DNA of 64,000 nt from Methylophaga sp. OBS1 (GCF_026319365.1 NZ_JAPDMS010000001.1:1180456-1244455), one strand, 5' to 3'; positions 51,419 to 60,834 are shown, counted from the stretch's first letter. Program-made: numbers and translations. Notes: a model not told the origin generated them from the sequence alone.

Positions 51419-51774
51419 GCGGCGGGAATCGAACCCGCGTCCGGAGATCCTCCGCCGTTGGATCTACATGCTTATTCCATCTTTTGATTTAACTGGCTGC
51501 AACCCGATGGACAGGGCAAACAGACAGCGAGCTAGTCAAAGTTTTAGTCTCTTCGCACCTAGCTTACGTCGAGACGATCTTGTGTGAGTCGACGCCCGAT
51601 ACCAGTCGCACAAGCACGGGTCTGGTCGGACGGCATTTGCTGGTTATTAAGCAGCTAGTGCGTAGTTGTTATCGTTAGCAACTATTTTAAGTTTCAGTCT
51701 GTTTTACGAGAAGAACTGAAATACTCGGCATGCACCTCAGGTTTTGCGATCCCCGTCGAAGCCAGGTCGCCCCC
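51411..51774 (-). ncRNA. ssrA: tmRNA
   Basis: A one-piece tmRNA of 364 nt. The 5' end GGGGGCGACCTGGCTTCGAC pairs with the 3' CGCCTCC before ACCA as a 7-bp acceptor stem. The 3' part contains the T-arm GGTTCGATTCCCGCC. The tag frame at 51647-51679 (minus strand) encodes ANDNNYALAA followed by TAA, the expected C-terminal ALAA degradation tag. It frees stalled ribosomes together with SmpB, encoded 548 bp away. Its 3' end is the integration target of the island. Confidence 0.97.
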
Positions 51775-51899
51775 AAAGCTTGTGTTACATGGACATTATA
51801 GAGAAAGACAAGTTTCTCAGCTAGGGGCTTTTTGTGTCGTCTTAATTTATTTTGTGGATTTTGGGTGTGGGCTCGATATTAGCGTTGGTTATTTTTACT

Positions 51900-52310
51900 T
51901 GTTATCGGTTTCTGGTCGTTTTGGTTTGGTGCACTTATTAACGGTGGGGACTGGATTGCCACGGCATGTGGCCTCGCAATGACGGGGATGGGTTGGCATT
52001 GGTCATTGTTTGTTGTGGCTAACACGACGCGACTTGGGCATTTCTCAGCGCACTGGACTGGATTGCCGCGGCCTATGGCCTCGCAATGACTGGGATGGAT
52101 TGGGGGTGATCATTATTTGTTGTGGCAGACACGGTGTGACTCGGGCAACTCTCGGCGGTGGGGACTGGGTTGCCACGGCCTGGGGCCTCGCAATGACGGG
52201 GAAGGTTGGCGTTGGTCATTGTTTGTTGTGGCAAACGCGGTGTGACTTGGGCATTTCTCTGCGCACTGGACTGGGTTGCCACGGCCTGGGGCCTCGCAAT
52301 GACGATGTCG
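51900..52310 (+). repeat. Tandem repeat, about 107-bp unit, between ssrA and smpB
   Basis: Four copies of a core like TTGCCACGGCCTGGGGCCTC start at about 51951, 52058, 52165 and 52271, a period of 106-107 bp. Each has a GGCC...GGCC inverted element and GCAATGAC. The copies differ by a few bases, so it is an expanded array that has since drifted. The region 51775-52322 holds no gene; short frames are spurious. Confidence 0.85.
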
Positions 52311-52322
52311 AAGCGTTGGCCC

Positions 52323-52802
52323 CTATTTCATTTTGAGGATACGGGCTTTGTCGCGCTGCCAGTCACGTTCTTTTTCTGTGGCGCGTTTGTCGTGGAGTTG
52401 CTTACCTTTGGCCAGTGCGATTTTTAGCTTGGCCATTCCTTTCATCCAGTACATTGTCAGTGGCACCAGGGTGTAGCCTTTGCGCTCGACGGCGCCAATG
52501 AGCTTATCCAGCTCGCGACGGTGCAGTAACAGTTTTCTGTCGCGCTGTGATTCGGGCACGATGTGGGTGGAAGCGGTTTTAAGCGGAGAAATCAGAGCAT
52601 TAGCCAGATAGGCTTCGCCCTGACGGATATGCACATAACTCTCGTTTAATTGCAGCTTGCCATCACGCAGACTTTTTACTTCCCAACCTTCAAGAGATAT
52701 TCCTGCTTCAAAGGTCTCTTCGATAAAAAAGTCATGACGAACCTTGCGGTTGACCGCGATGGTGTTGTCACTGAGTGTTTTCTTTTTGTTCTTTTTAGCC
52801 AT
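52323..52802 (-). CDS. smpB: SsrA-binding protein SmpB
   Basis: 159 residues. Recognisable motifs: [39 protein letters not shown], and the basic C-terminal tail with [10 protein letters not shown]. It binds the tRNA-like domain of tmRNA and brings it to stalled ribosomes. Its neighbour ssrA fits. Confidence 0.97.
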   Translation of the reverse strand: MAKKNKKKTLSDNTIAVNRKVRHDFFIEETFEAGISLEGWEVKSLRDGKLQLNESYVHIRQGEAYLANALISPLKTASTHIVPESQRDRKLLLHRRELDKLIGAVERKGYTLVPLTMYWMKGMAKLKIALAKGKQLHDKRATEKERDWQRDKARILKMK

Positions 52803-52933
52803 CCGTCCATTATAAAGTTTTTAGCGGCGGTCTTCATTATTTTCAGTCAATACGACCAGGTGAGGCTTGTTTGTTGATTTGAACAAAATCTGGTTACAAT
52901 CGGAGCAATTTGTGCATCAATCAGGACTCAAAC

Positions 52934-54304
52934 ATGGCAAGACCTGCAAAGTCGATACACGGTGAGTGGACTTCCCGCTGGGCATTTATTCTGGCGGCCA
53001 CCGGTTCAGCTGTTGGTCTTGGTAATATTTGGAAATTTCCCTACGTCACCGGCGAAAATGGTGGCGGTGCCTTTGTCATTGTCTACCTCGGCTGTATTGC
53101 CCTGATTGGTCTGCCATTGATGATGGCGGAAGTGCTGATTGGCCGCCGGGGTCGCCAGAATCCCATAAACAGCCTGAGGTCCCTCGCCGAAGAAGAGGGT
53201 CGCTCCAGAATCTGGGGTTGGTTGGGGGCCATGGGGGTCCTGGCAGGCTTTTTTATCCTCTCTTATTACAGTGTCATTGCCGGTCAGGCCATGGCCTACA
53301 TCCCGCGTACCTTGTTTGGTGTATTTGAGGGCGTCACCCCGGATGGCGCAGCAAGTATTCATTCGGCACTGGTCAGTGACCCCGAGCGGCTGCTGGCCTG
53401 GCACACGCTGTTTATGATTATCACCATGTTTGTGGTGACCCGTGGGGTACAGCATGGTCTGGAAAAGTCGGTACGCATTATGATGCCGGCACTTTTTATC
53501 ATTCTCATCATGTTGGTCGGTTACGCTTTCAATACCGGTGAGGCTTTTACCCGCAGCGTGCATTTTCTGTTTGATGCTGACTTTTCCAAGCTGACTGCGA
53601 ACTCAATTCTGATAGCGATGGGCCACGCCTTTTTCACCCTGAGCCTGGGGATGGGCGCGATCATGGTTTATGGCTCTTACCTCCCCAAGAAAACATCTAT
53701 ATTTAAGGTGTCTGTGACGATTTCAGTGATGGATACCGGTGTTGCTCTGCTGGCCGGTTTGGCCATTTTCCCACTGGTGTTTGCCAACGGCATGGAGCCG
53801 GGCGCCGGGCCCAGCCTGATTTTTGAAACCCTGCCAATCGCCTTTGGCCATATGCCGGGTGGGCAGTTCTTCGGTGGTATTTTCTTCCTGCTGCTGGTCT
53901 TTGCCGCCTGGAGTTCCGGTATCTCCCTGGTGGAGCCGATAGTCGCCTGGATGGTAGAAAACCACGGTTTCAGTCGTCGTAATGCGACCCTGCTGTCCTG
54001 TGGCATTATCTGGCTGCTGGGTCTGCTAACCCTGTTTTCATTCAACATCGGTCAGGACTGGACGCTGTTCGGCAAGACGGCCTTCGGCTTGCTTGACTAC
54101 CTGACTGCGAATATCATGTTGCCTTTAGGTGGCTTACTGATAGCCATTTTCGCCGGATGGATGATAAAACCTGCCAGCACGGCTGATGAGTTGGCGATGG
54201 GCAGCCGGATTCTGCATTATTGCTGGCTGTTGTTGATTCGTTTCGTGTCACCGCTGGCAATCCTGATTGTGTTTGCCAACCTGACCGGTCTACTGAAAAT
54301 ATAA
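52934..54304 (+). CDS. Sodium-dependent transporter (NSS/SNF family)
   Basis: 456 residues from ATG 52934-52936 with AGGA upstream; an ATG at 52910 is less well placed. Twelve hydrophobic segments. The first carries GSAVGLGNIWKFPYVTGENGGGAFVIVYL, the family signature with the Na+ and substrate sites. Bacterial members carry amino acids or related compounds, driven by Na+. It is the first of a plus-strand run with ratA and rnfH (17 bp gap). Confidence 0.93.
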   Translation: MARPAKSIHGEWTSRWAFILAATGSAVGLGNIWKFPYVTGENGGGAFVIVYLGCIALIGLPLMMAEVLIGRRGRQNPINSLRSLAEEEGRSRIWGWLGAMGVLAGFFILSYYSVIAGQAMAYIPRTLFGVFEGVTPDGAASIHSALVSDPERLLAWHTLFMIITMFVVTRGVQHGLEKSVRIMMPALFIILIMLVGYAFNTGEAFTRSVHFLFDADFSKLTANSILIAMGHAFFTLSLGMGAIMVYGSYLPKKTSIFKVSVTISVMDTGVALLAGLAIFPLVFANGMEPGAGPSLIFETLPIAFGHMPGGQFFGGIFFLLLVFAAWSSGISLVEPIVAWMVENHGFSRRNATLLSCGIIWLLGLLTLFSFNIGQDWTLFGKTAFGLLDYLTANIMLPLGGLLIAIFAGWMIKPASTADELAMGSRILHYCWLLLIRFVSPLAILIVFANLTGLLKI

Positions 54305-54321
54305 GACAATAACCCGACCTG

Positions 54322-54762
54322 ATGACTACCATTACACGAAGTGCTTTGGTGATGTATACGCCTGATCAGATGTTTGATCTGGTCAATGATGTGGAAGCTT
54401 ATCCACGTTTTCTGCCCTGGTGCAAAGGCAGCCGTATCATCAATAAAAATGAAGATGTGATCTGTGCGGCACTGGATATCGCCAAAGGGGGTATCCATCA
54501 TGAATTTTCAACACGAAACGTACTCGATCACGGCAATGCTATCCGTATCGAACTGATTGACGGCCCCTTCCGCCATCTGGAAGGTCACTGGCAATTCAAG
54601 CCCATCGGTGACAATCAGGGATGCCGTGTCCAGTTGGATATGGATTTTGAGTTTTCCACCCGGCTGCTGGATTTGGCTTTGGGGCCGGTATTTACCCAGA
54701 TCTCCGGCTCACTGGTCGATGCCTTCTGCAAACGTGCCCAGGAAATCTATGGAAAACGCTGA
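54322..54762 (+). CDS. ratA: RatA-like START/COQ10-domain protein
   Basis: 146 residues, a single START-type domain. Signature: YTPDQMFDLVNDVEAYPRFLPWC near the start, then EGHWQFKP and VFTQISGSLVDAFCKRAQEIYG at the end. In E. coli RatA was described as a 50S-binding translation inhibitor; homologues also act as ubiquinone-binding proteins, so the role is debated. It overlaps rnfH by 14 bp, the usual ratA-rnfH order near smpB. Confidence 0.92.
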   Translation: MTTITRSALVMYTPDQMFDLVNDVEAYPRFLPWCKGSRIINKNEDVICAALDIAKGGIHHEFSTRNVLDHGNAIRIELIDGPFRHLEGHWQFKPIGDNQGCRVQLDMDFEFSTRLLDLALGPVFTQISGSLVDAFCKRAQEIYGKR

Positions 54763-55063
54763 ACATATTGTTGTTGAAGTGGCTTATGCCCTGCCCAATG
54801 AGCAACTGATTCTGGAAATTGAAGTGCCGGCCGACTGCCAGGTCGAGGAAGCCATCAAACGTTCCGGCATTCTGGAGCGTTACCCACAGATTGATTTGAG
54901 CACCGACAAGGTCGGTATTTTCGGCAAGATGTGTAAACTCAATGCCAGCCTCAATCACAAGGACCGGATCGAAATCTATCGACCTTTGATTGCCGACCCC
55001 AAAGAGTCCCGTCGTCAGAAAGCAGAAATGGCGAAGAAAAAGGCCAAAGCGTCAGAAGACTGA
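54749..55063 (+). CDS. rnfH: RnfH-family beta-grasp protein
   Basis: 104 residues from ATG 54749-54751 inside the end of ratA; a longer frame to 54557 is an artefact of the overlap. Ubiquitin-like pattern: VVEVAYALPNEQLILEIEVP, then GIFGKMCKLNASLNHKDRIEIYRPL. C-terminus basic (SRRQKAEMAKKKAK). The function of RnfH is not well known. Confidence 0.92.
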   Translation: MENAEHIVVEVAYALPNEQLILEIEVPADCQVEEAIKRSGILERYPQIDLSTDKVGIFGKMCKLNASLNHKDRIEIYRPLIADPKESRRQKAEMAKKKAKASED

Positions 55064-55064
55064 T

Positions 55065-55886
55065 TCAGGCCTGTTTTTTATACACCGCCTGGGACTCCAG
55101 CAGCGCCATTTCGGCTTCACTAAAGCCGGCCGCGATACGGGCATCAGTATGAAACGGGCCGCGAATTTCGCCGTTGAAATAAGTTTCCAGCAAGTCTTTG
55201 AAGGTCAGATACGGGTCCAGTCCACGTTGCTCGCAGAGAAAATTAAACCAGTGGGTGCCGACTTTCACATGCCCCACTTCTTCCCGCAAAATCGTTTCCA
55301 GAATCTCTACCGCCTGATAATCCCCTGAACCTCTGAGCTTGTTCATCATCGAGGGCGTCACATCCAGGCCACGTGCTTCCAGTACTCTCGGCACCAGCGC
55401 CATTCGCGTCAAAGGGTCATGATGGGTTTTTCGAGCCATCTCCCACATCCCGTCATGGGCTGGGAAATCACCATAAGCAAATCCCATCGTCCGTAAATGC
55501 TGATCCAGCATTTCAAAATGGGTGGCTTCTTCATAAGCTACCTGCATCCAGTCTGCATAAAATGCCTCCGGCATATCGGCAAATCGTGCAATGGCATCCA
55601 GTCCCAGGTTGATAGCGTTGAACTCGATATGACAAATGGCATGAATCAGGGTGGCATGACCGGTTTTCTGATTATTGCGGCGACGCGGTAAGTCACGGGG
55701 TGCAACCAGTTCTGGCTTATCAGGACGGCCGGGGAAAGCGGGCACTGCCAGGCTATCATCAGAGACCGAAAATCCCTGTTCCTGGACCTGTTTGTAGAGT
55801 GCCTGAGTGGCAGACGCTTTTAGCCAGGGATCAGCGATTAACAGGCATTCCAGAGCCTGTTCGCGAAGTTGTATTGACTCAGCCAT
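55065..55886 (-). CDS. DUF455 ferritin-like protein
   Basis: 273 residues. The ferritin-like metal ligand motifs appear: HATLIHAICHIEFNAINLGLDA, AYEEATHFEMLDQHL and LREEVGHVKVGTHWF. These contain the His and Glu residues expected of a di-metal four-helix bundle. The family function is not settled; some members may be oxygenases or hydroxylases. Overlaps the upstream ABC permease gene by 8 bp. Confidence 0.87.
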   Translation of the reverse strand: MAESIQLREQALECLLIADPWLKASATQALYKQVQEQGFSVSDDSLAVPAFPGRPDKPELVAPRDLPRRRNNQKTGHATLIHAICHIEFNAINLGLDAIARFADMPEAFYADWMQVAYEEATHFEMLDQHLRTMGFAYGDFPAHDGMWEMARKTHHDPLTRMALVPRVLEARGLDVTPSMMNKLRGSGDYQAVEILETILREEVGHVKVGTHWFNFLCEQRGLDPYLTFKDLLETYFNGEIRGPFHTDARIAAGFSEAEMALLESQAVYKKQA

Positions 55887-56859
55887 CGAGTCTTACCCGC
55901 GGATCAACGACGGTGTATGAGATATCGGTCAGCATCAGGCCGACAATGTAGAGCACTGAGCCCAGGAAGACCATCGCCCGGACAATCGCAAAATCCTGTG
56001 CATGAATAGCATCAATAGTGTAACTACCCAGGCCGGGGATACCGAAGAATGATTCCAGAATCAGGCTGCCCATAAACAAAGTTGGCAACACCACCACGAT
56101 ACCGGTCAAAATCGGGATCATGGCGTTTTTAAGCACATGTGAGAACAGCACCCGGACTTCTGACAGGCCCTTGGCACGGGCGGTGCGGACGTAATCTTTG
56201 GAAGCTTCTTCCAGAAATAAAGTCCGGTACCAGCGAGAGCCGCTGCCAATACCGGAAATAATGCCGATAGCAACCGGCAGTATCAGGAACTTGGTCGCAT
56301 CAAAGCCTTCTGCGTAGCCGGATATCGGCACCAGTTGCATGATTTTACCGACCAGGAACTGGCCGCCAATAATATAGAAAAGGCCGGATATCGACATCAA
56401 AATCACGCACAGGATGACGCCACTCAGGTCGACATAAGTAGCCCGGAAAAAGACCATCAGCATAGCGAAGGTGATATTGACCATCAGACCGATAATCAGG
56501 ATCGGTACTGCGATCGCCAGACTTGGCCACATGCGGTTCTTGATATCTTCACCGATGTCCCGGCCATCATCAGCCTGGCCAAATTCAAACACAAACAGGC
56601 TGAGAGATTTGGCAAAGAAAATGGTTTCCGTGACTTTATCGACACCCTCTGCCTCACTGTTCCAGAGCAAAGGCTGGTCATAGCCACGTTCCTGCTTCCA
56701 GGTTTCGATTGCCGCCTCGTTCACGTACTTGTTACCCAGGTGCATTCGCGCCATATCGTCTGGCGTGTTGACCATGAAAAACAAAACGAATGTGAGCGCA
56801 TTCACCCCCAACAGTATGGGAAAGGCGTAAAGAATCCGTCTAATAATATAAGCGAGCAT
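55879..56859 (-). CDS. ABC transporter permease, DppB/OppB type, orphan
   Basis: 326 residues. N-terminal helix YIIRRILYAFPILLGVNALTF, a periplasmic segment, and the C-terminal BPD transmembrane domain with TARAKGLSEVRVLFSHVLKNAMIPILTG (EAA loop) and FFGIPGLGSYTIDAI. This type imports peptides or nickel. No matching second permease, ATP-binding or solute-binding gene lies next to it, and the overlap with a DUF455 gene is unusual, so it may work with distant components. Confidence 0.85.
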   Translation of the reverse strand: MLAYIIRRILYAFPILLGVNALTFVLFFMVNTPDDMARMHLGNKYVNEAAIETWKQERGYDQPLLWNSEAEGVDKVTETIFFAKSLSLFVFEFGQADDGRDIGEDIKNRMWPSLAIAVPILIIGLMVNITFAMLMVFFRATYVDLSGVILCVILMSISGLFYIIGGQFLVGKIMQLVPISGYAEGFDATKFLILPVAIGIISGIGSGSRWYRTLFLEEASKDYVRTARAKGLSEVRVLFSHVLKNAMIPILTGIVVVLPTLFMGSLILESFFGIPGLGSYTIDAIHAQDFAIVRAMVFLGSVLYIVGLMLTDISYTVVDPRVRLDG

Positions 56860-57066
56860 GAAGCGATACCTGTCAGGAGTAACCAGATTGGCAGAACGTC
56901 AGATTAATGACCGACGCGCTTGCCTCAAGTTTCACAGAGCGTCATTGTAGCAGTTGACCATGCCATCAGCATGCCGTCATGAAATAGAGGTATGCAAACA
57001 GAACATTGCGCAATCATAATAGTCACAAAGACAGTAATCCGTTCCATTAATGACATGAGGTCTATC

Positions 57067-57819
57067 ATGAAAAGATTGTTTCTCGCCCTACTGCTACCCC
57101 TGGTCATGGCATTGAGTCTGCCTGCTCAGGCAGAAGAGACTAAGATTATGATTCGGGCCCAGGCAGTGGATGCCAAATTTATTGGTACCGGTGTCGGCGG
57201 CGTGCGCGTGGTGGTTGAAGATGCGGAAACCGGTGAAATTCTGGATGAAGGCTGGATCAATGGCGGGACCGGCGATACCGATTTACTGGTCAAAAACCCG
57301 ATCAAACGCGGACAAACACTCACTGATGATAAAACTGCCGGATTTCTGGCCGAAGTCGACCTCGAAGCACCACGCCTGTTGAAATTTAAACTGATGGGGC
57401 CTTATGGCTACCGGCAGTCACTACAGGAAGCCACGGTCACTTCCTGGGTCGTACCGGGTAAACACCTGCTGGGTGATGGCATCATTCTTAACATGCCCGG
57501 CTTTATTGTCGATGCCTGGACTCAGGTACTCGAGGGCGGCAAAGTCGAGTTCTATACCAAAGCCTCATTGCTGTGTGGCTGCCCGATTACCAAAGATGGT
57601 CTTTGGAAACCGGATAACTATGAAGTTAAAGCCATCCTGATGCAGGATGAGGAAACCCTCGCTGAAGTGCCGCTTGAATTTACCGGTCCGGTGGGCATGT
57701 TCTCAGGCAAAACCGAGATCAAACAATCCGGCCATTATAAAGCGATCGTCTACATGGTCGATCCGACCACGGGCAATGTCGGCGTTGATCGCACCATGTT
57801 CGAAGTCAATCTGGATTAA
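57067..57819 (+). CDS. Secreted protein with a CGCP motif, next to a MNIO enzyme
   Basis: 250 residues from ATG 57067-57069 with GAGGT upstream. A signal peptide (RLFLALLLPLVMALSLPAQA) is cleaved near AEE. The mature protein is beta-rich with repeated EVDLE/KFKL-like strands, and the only cysteine pair is in LLCGCPITKDGLWKP (about 176-190). No family is known to me. It stands 65 bp before a DUF692 (MNIO) gene, whose family modifies Cys residues, so this Cys-Gly-Cys-Pro is a candidate modification site or metal ligand (inference). Confidence 0.75.
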   Translation: MKRLFLALLLPLVMALSLPAQAEETKIMIRAQAVDAKFIGTGVGGVRVVVEDAETGEILDEGWINGGTGDTDLLVKNPIKRGQTLTDDKTAGFLAEVDLEAPRLLKFKLMGPYGYRQSLQEATVTSWVVPGKHLLGDGIILNMPGFIVDAWTQVLEGGKVEFYTKASLLCGCPITKDGLWKPDNYEVKAILMQDEETLAEVPLEFTGPVGMFSGKTEIKQSGHYKAIVYMVDPTTGNVGVDRTMFEVNLD

Positions 57820-57884
57820 GCCACATCTGTAACAAAGCGCCCGCCCAGGCGTCACAGATCCAGAGACTGAATGCAGGAGCGTCT

Positions 57885-58733
57885 ATGAATAGTAAAACTT
57901 GTCCGGTGAACGGTGCCGGCCTCGGCCTGCGCCGCAGTTTTATTGACGAACTGGCCCAAATGGATGACACCGGTATCGATTTCCTGGAAGTCGCACCGGA
58001 AAACTGGATGGAAATGGGGGGCGGTTTCGGCCGTAAATTCTCGGCAATCACCGAGCGTTATCCGATGCTCTGCCATGGTCTGTCATTGTCGATTGGCAGT
58101 CCTGCCCCACTGGATGAGCATTTCCTGCAGCGGCTCAAGCAGTTTTTCGACAGACACAATATACGCTGTTACAGCGAGCATTTAAGCTACTGTAGTGACG
58201 ATGGTCACCTGTATGACCTGATGCCAATTCCTTTCACTGAAGAAGCCGTCCATTACGTCGCTGATCGCATTAAAAAAGTTCAGTCGATACTTGAACGTCG
58301 ACTGGTGATTGAGAATGTCTCTTACTATGCAGCGCCGGGACAGGAAATGGATGAAATTGCCTTTACCCGGGCAATTCTTGAAGAAGCGGACTGTGACCTG
58401 TTGCTGGATGTGAACAATGTCTATGTCAACAGCGTCAATCATCGTTACGATCCGATTGACTATATCAAGGCCCTGCCCACTGAGCGTATTGCCTATCTGC
58501 ATATTGCCGGCCACTACAATGAGGCCGAGGATCTGATTGTCGATACGCATGGCGCCGATGTGATCGATCCGGTCTGGGAGTTGCTGTCCCAGACTTATCA
58601 GTATCATGGCGTCAAACCCACTCTGCTTGAGCGCGATTTCAATATCCCGCCACTGCCGCAGTTAATCGAAGAAGTCAGCACCATTCAACGTTATCAGCAA
58701 CAGCCAGCGTTTAAACATGTCTCGCATGGCTGA
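57885..58733 (+). CDS. Multinuclear non-heme iron oxidase (MNIO, DUF692) family protein
   Basis: 282 residues. Fold and metal ligand motifs: GAGLGLRRSFIDEL, EVAPENWMEMGG, CHGLSLSIGSP, CYSEHLSYC, IENVSYYA, DVNNVYVNS, HIAGHYN, VDTHGADV and LERDFNIPPL. All known His/Glu/Asp ligand positions of the MbnB-like TIM barrel are present. MNIOs modify cysteines in precursor peptides, for example in methanobactin and bufferin synthesis. AGGAG precedes the ATG. Overlaps the HvfC gene by 17 bp. Confidence 0.93.
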   Translation: MNSKTCPVNGAGLGLRRSFIDELAQMDDTGIDFLEVAPENWMEMGGGFGRKFSAITERYPMLCHGLSLSIGSPAPLDEHFLQRLKQFFDRHNIRCYSEHLSYCSDDGHLYDLMPIPFTEEAVHYVADRIKKVQSILERRLVIENVSYYAAPGQEMDEIAFTRAILEEADCDLLLDVNNVYVNSVNHRYDPIDYIKALPTERIAYLHIAGHYNEAEDLIVDTHGADVIDPVWELLSQTYQYHGVKPTLLERDFNIPPLPQLIEEVSTIQRYQQQPAFKHVSHG

Positions 58734-59469
58734 TTCATTTCAGGCTACGCAATACCGCTTCGCCGCACACATCCGCAATCCCGAAGGCGAACCGGCACCG
58801 GCGCACATCGAAGACCGGCGTATGGCGATTTATCGTGATCTGTTTTTCAATAACATCAACGGCACGCTGCAAAACGCTTTTCCGGTGATTCGAAGCCTCT
58901 ATGATGAAGCGCAATGGCAAGCTATGGTGCGGGACTTTATGGTTAAGCATCAATGCAAAACCCCGCTATTCGTGGAAATCGCCCGCGAGTTTATGGCCTA
59001 TCTCGAAAATGAACGGCTCAATGATGCAGATCCGCCTTTTCTGAGGGAACTGGCACATTACGAATGGGTGGAACTGGCTTTAAGTATTCATGAAGCTGAA
59101 TTTTCCCGCACGCCGATTGCTGACGAAGATTGTCTGGCACTGCGTTATCAGCAATCTCAGTTAGCCTGGCTGCTGGTGTATCAATATCCTGTGCATCAAA
59201 TCAGTGTTGAGAACCAACCAACATCAGCGAACGAAACACCGGTATGTTTGCTGGTGATGCGCAATGAGCACGATGAGATTAAGTTTATTGAACTCAATCC
59301 GGTCAGTGCCCGCTTGCTGGAATTACTGTCACAGGGACTGCGTGGAGATGAGTCTGTTAAGGATATTGTCGCTGCCATGCAGCATTCACAGCCAGAAGTG
59401 GTTGAGCAGGGTGCGCGGCAGTTGATTCATGACTGGTTAGACCGTGGTGTTTTGCTCAAAAGGGATTGA
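58717..59469 (+). CDS. HvfC/BufC-like DNA-binding-domain partner protein (DUF2063)
   Basis: 250 residues. The N-terminal DUF2063 domain (about 1-100) shows YRDLFFNNINGTLQNAFPVIRSLYDEAQWQAMVRDFM and FLRELAHYEWVELALSIHEAEF. The C-terminal half ends in a winged-helix-like LELLSQGLRGDESVKDIVAAM. In characterised clusters this protein is the partner that presents the precursor to the MNIO. The overlap with the MNIO gene supports a shared unit. Confidence 0.88.
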   Translation: MSRMADSFQATQYRFAAHIRNPEGEPAPAHIEDRRMAIYRDLFFNNINGTLQNAFPVIRSLYDEAQWQAMVRDFMVKHQCKTPLFVEIAREFMAYLENERLNDADPPFLRELAHYEWVELALSIHEAEFSRTPIADEDCLALRYQQSQLAWLLVYQYPVHQISVENQPTSANETPVCLLVMRNEHDEIKFIELNPVSARLLELLSQGLRGDESVKDIVAAMQHSQPEVVEQGARQLIHDWLDRGVLLKRD

Positions 59470-59492
59470 TTGGTGGCGTCTCTCTGCCCGTG

Positions 59493-60136
59493 AGATGCCT
59501 CGACTTCGCTCGGCATGACACATGCTTTATTCATCGCACTTGTCATCCTGAGCCTGTCGAAGGATCTCTCAAACCTCAAAGATACCTCGCCTACGCTCGA
59601 CATGACAGGTTGTGACTCTCTACCCCTGTCATCCTGAGCCTGCCGAAGGATCTCTCCAACCTCAAAGATGCCTCGACTGCGCTCGGCATGACAGGCTTTG
59701 GCTCTCTACCCCTGTCATCCTGAGCCTGTCGAAGGATCTCTCAGACCTCAAAGATACCTCGCCTACGCTCGGCATGACACGGCTTTGACTCTCTACCCCT
59801 GTCATCCTGAGCCTGCCGAAGGATCTCTCAAAGCCCTAAGATGCCTCGACTTCGCTCGGCATGACACGGCTTTATTCATCCCACTTGTCATCCTGAGCCT
59901 GCCGAAGGATCTCTCCGACCTCAAAGATGCCTCGGCTGCGCTCGGCATGACAGGTTTTGACTCTCTACCCCTGTCATCCTGAGCCTGCCGAAGGATCTCT
60001 CCGACCTCAAAGATGCCTCGACTTCGCTCGGCATGATACGGCTTTGACTCTCACCCCTGTCATCCTGAGCCTGTCGAAGGATCTCTCCAACCTCAAAGAT
60101 GCCTCGACTTCGCTCGGCATGACACGGCTTTATTCA
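59493..60136 (+). repeat. Tandem repeat array, 86-bp unit, seven copies
   Basis: TGTCATCCTGAGCCTG starts at 59541, 59627, 59713, 59800, 59886, 59972 and 60058, a period of 86-87 bp. Each unit pairs TGTCAT-GAGC with GCTC-ATGACA across about 55 bp and looks like a REP-type hairpin unit. The stretch 59470-60201 has no gene; short plus-strand frames inside are products of the repeat. Confidence 0.92.
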
Positions 60137-60150
60137 TGATTCCGCCCAAT

Positions 60151-60177
60151 AAAAAAGGCGCTGATTAGCGCCTTTTT
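60151..60177. terminator. Bidirectional intrinsic terminator downstream of eda
   Basis: AAAAAGGCGCT and AGCGCCTTTTT form an 11-bp stem with a GATT loop. It follows eda on the minus strand and also closes the repeat array from the plus side. Confidence 0.92.
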
Positions 60178-60201
60178 CAATTTCAGTGATGCTTGAAATA
60201 C

Positions 60202-60834
60202 TCAGGCTGTTGCGAGTTCAATCGCTTCTGCCGCCAGACGGGTGATTTCATCCCAGTTCTCTGCATCGACCAGATTCGCTGCACACATCCATGAGCCGCC
60301 TACACAGCCGACATTAGGCAGCTTGTAGTAGTCATTGACGTTTTTCTGGCTGACGCCACCGGTCGGACAGAATGTGATTTGTGGAATCGGAGCACCGATT
60401 GATTTCAGCATGGGGACGCCACCGGCCGCTTCAGCCGGGAAGAATTTCATGGCAGTGATCCCTTTTTCCAGCAGTCGCATGGCTTCGCTGGGGTTCGCAA
60501 TACCCGGCAGCAGCGGCACACCGGTTTTCAGGGCGGCATCGATCAGGCTATCTGTGGTACCGGGACTGACGATGAACTCAGCGCCCGCATCAATCGCGGC
60601 ATTCAGCGTGTCGATATTAATAATCGTACCCGCACCGACGATCGCATCAGGCACTTCTGCTTTGATGCGGCGGATGGATTCCAGCGCAGCGTCAGTACGC
60701 AGCGTGATTTCCAGCACTTTAAGGCCGCCTTTGACCAAAGCTTTGGCTAGTGGCACAGCATGGTCGGCATTGTTGATCACCATCACCGGCACGACCGGTG
60801 AAACTTTCATAATTTCATGAATTGTTTTCGACAT
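60202..60834 (-). CDS. eda: 2-dehydro-3-deoxy-phosphogluconate (KDPG) aldolase
   Basis: 210 residues. Motifs: LEITLRTDAALESIRRI (catalytic Glu), VGAGTI, FIVSPGTT, AMKFFPAEAAGG (Schiff-base Lys) and FCPTGGVS. It cleaves KDPG to pyruvate and glyceraldehyde 3-phosphate. Follows edd by 28 bp, same operon. Confidence 0.96.
   Translation of the reverse strand: MSKTIHEIMKVSPVVPVMVINNADHAVPLAKALVKGGLKVLEITLRTDAALESIRRIKAEVPDAIVGAGTIINIDTLNAAIDAGAEFIVSPGTTDSLIDAALKTGVPLLPGIANPSEAMRLLEKGITAMKFFPAEAAGGVPMLKSIGAPIPQITFCPTGGVSQKNVNDYYKLPNVGCVGGSWMCAANLVDAENWDEITRLAAEAIELATA

Noticed and set aside
51930..52300. Open frames in the 107-bp repeat region
   Set aside because: They follow the repeat unit and resemble no protein.
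59698..60139. Plus-strand frames in the 86-bp repeat array
   Set aside because: The translated products are repeat-coded, with no ribosome site and no other support.
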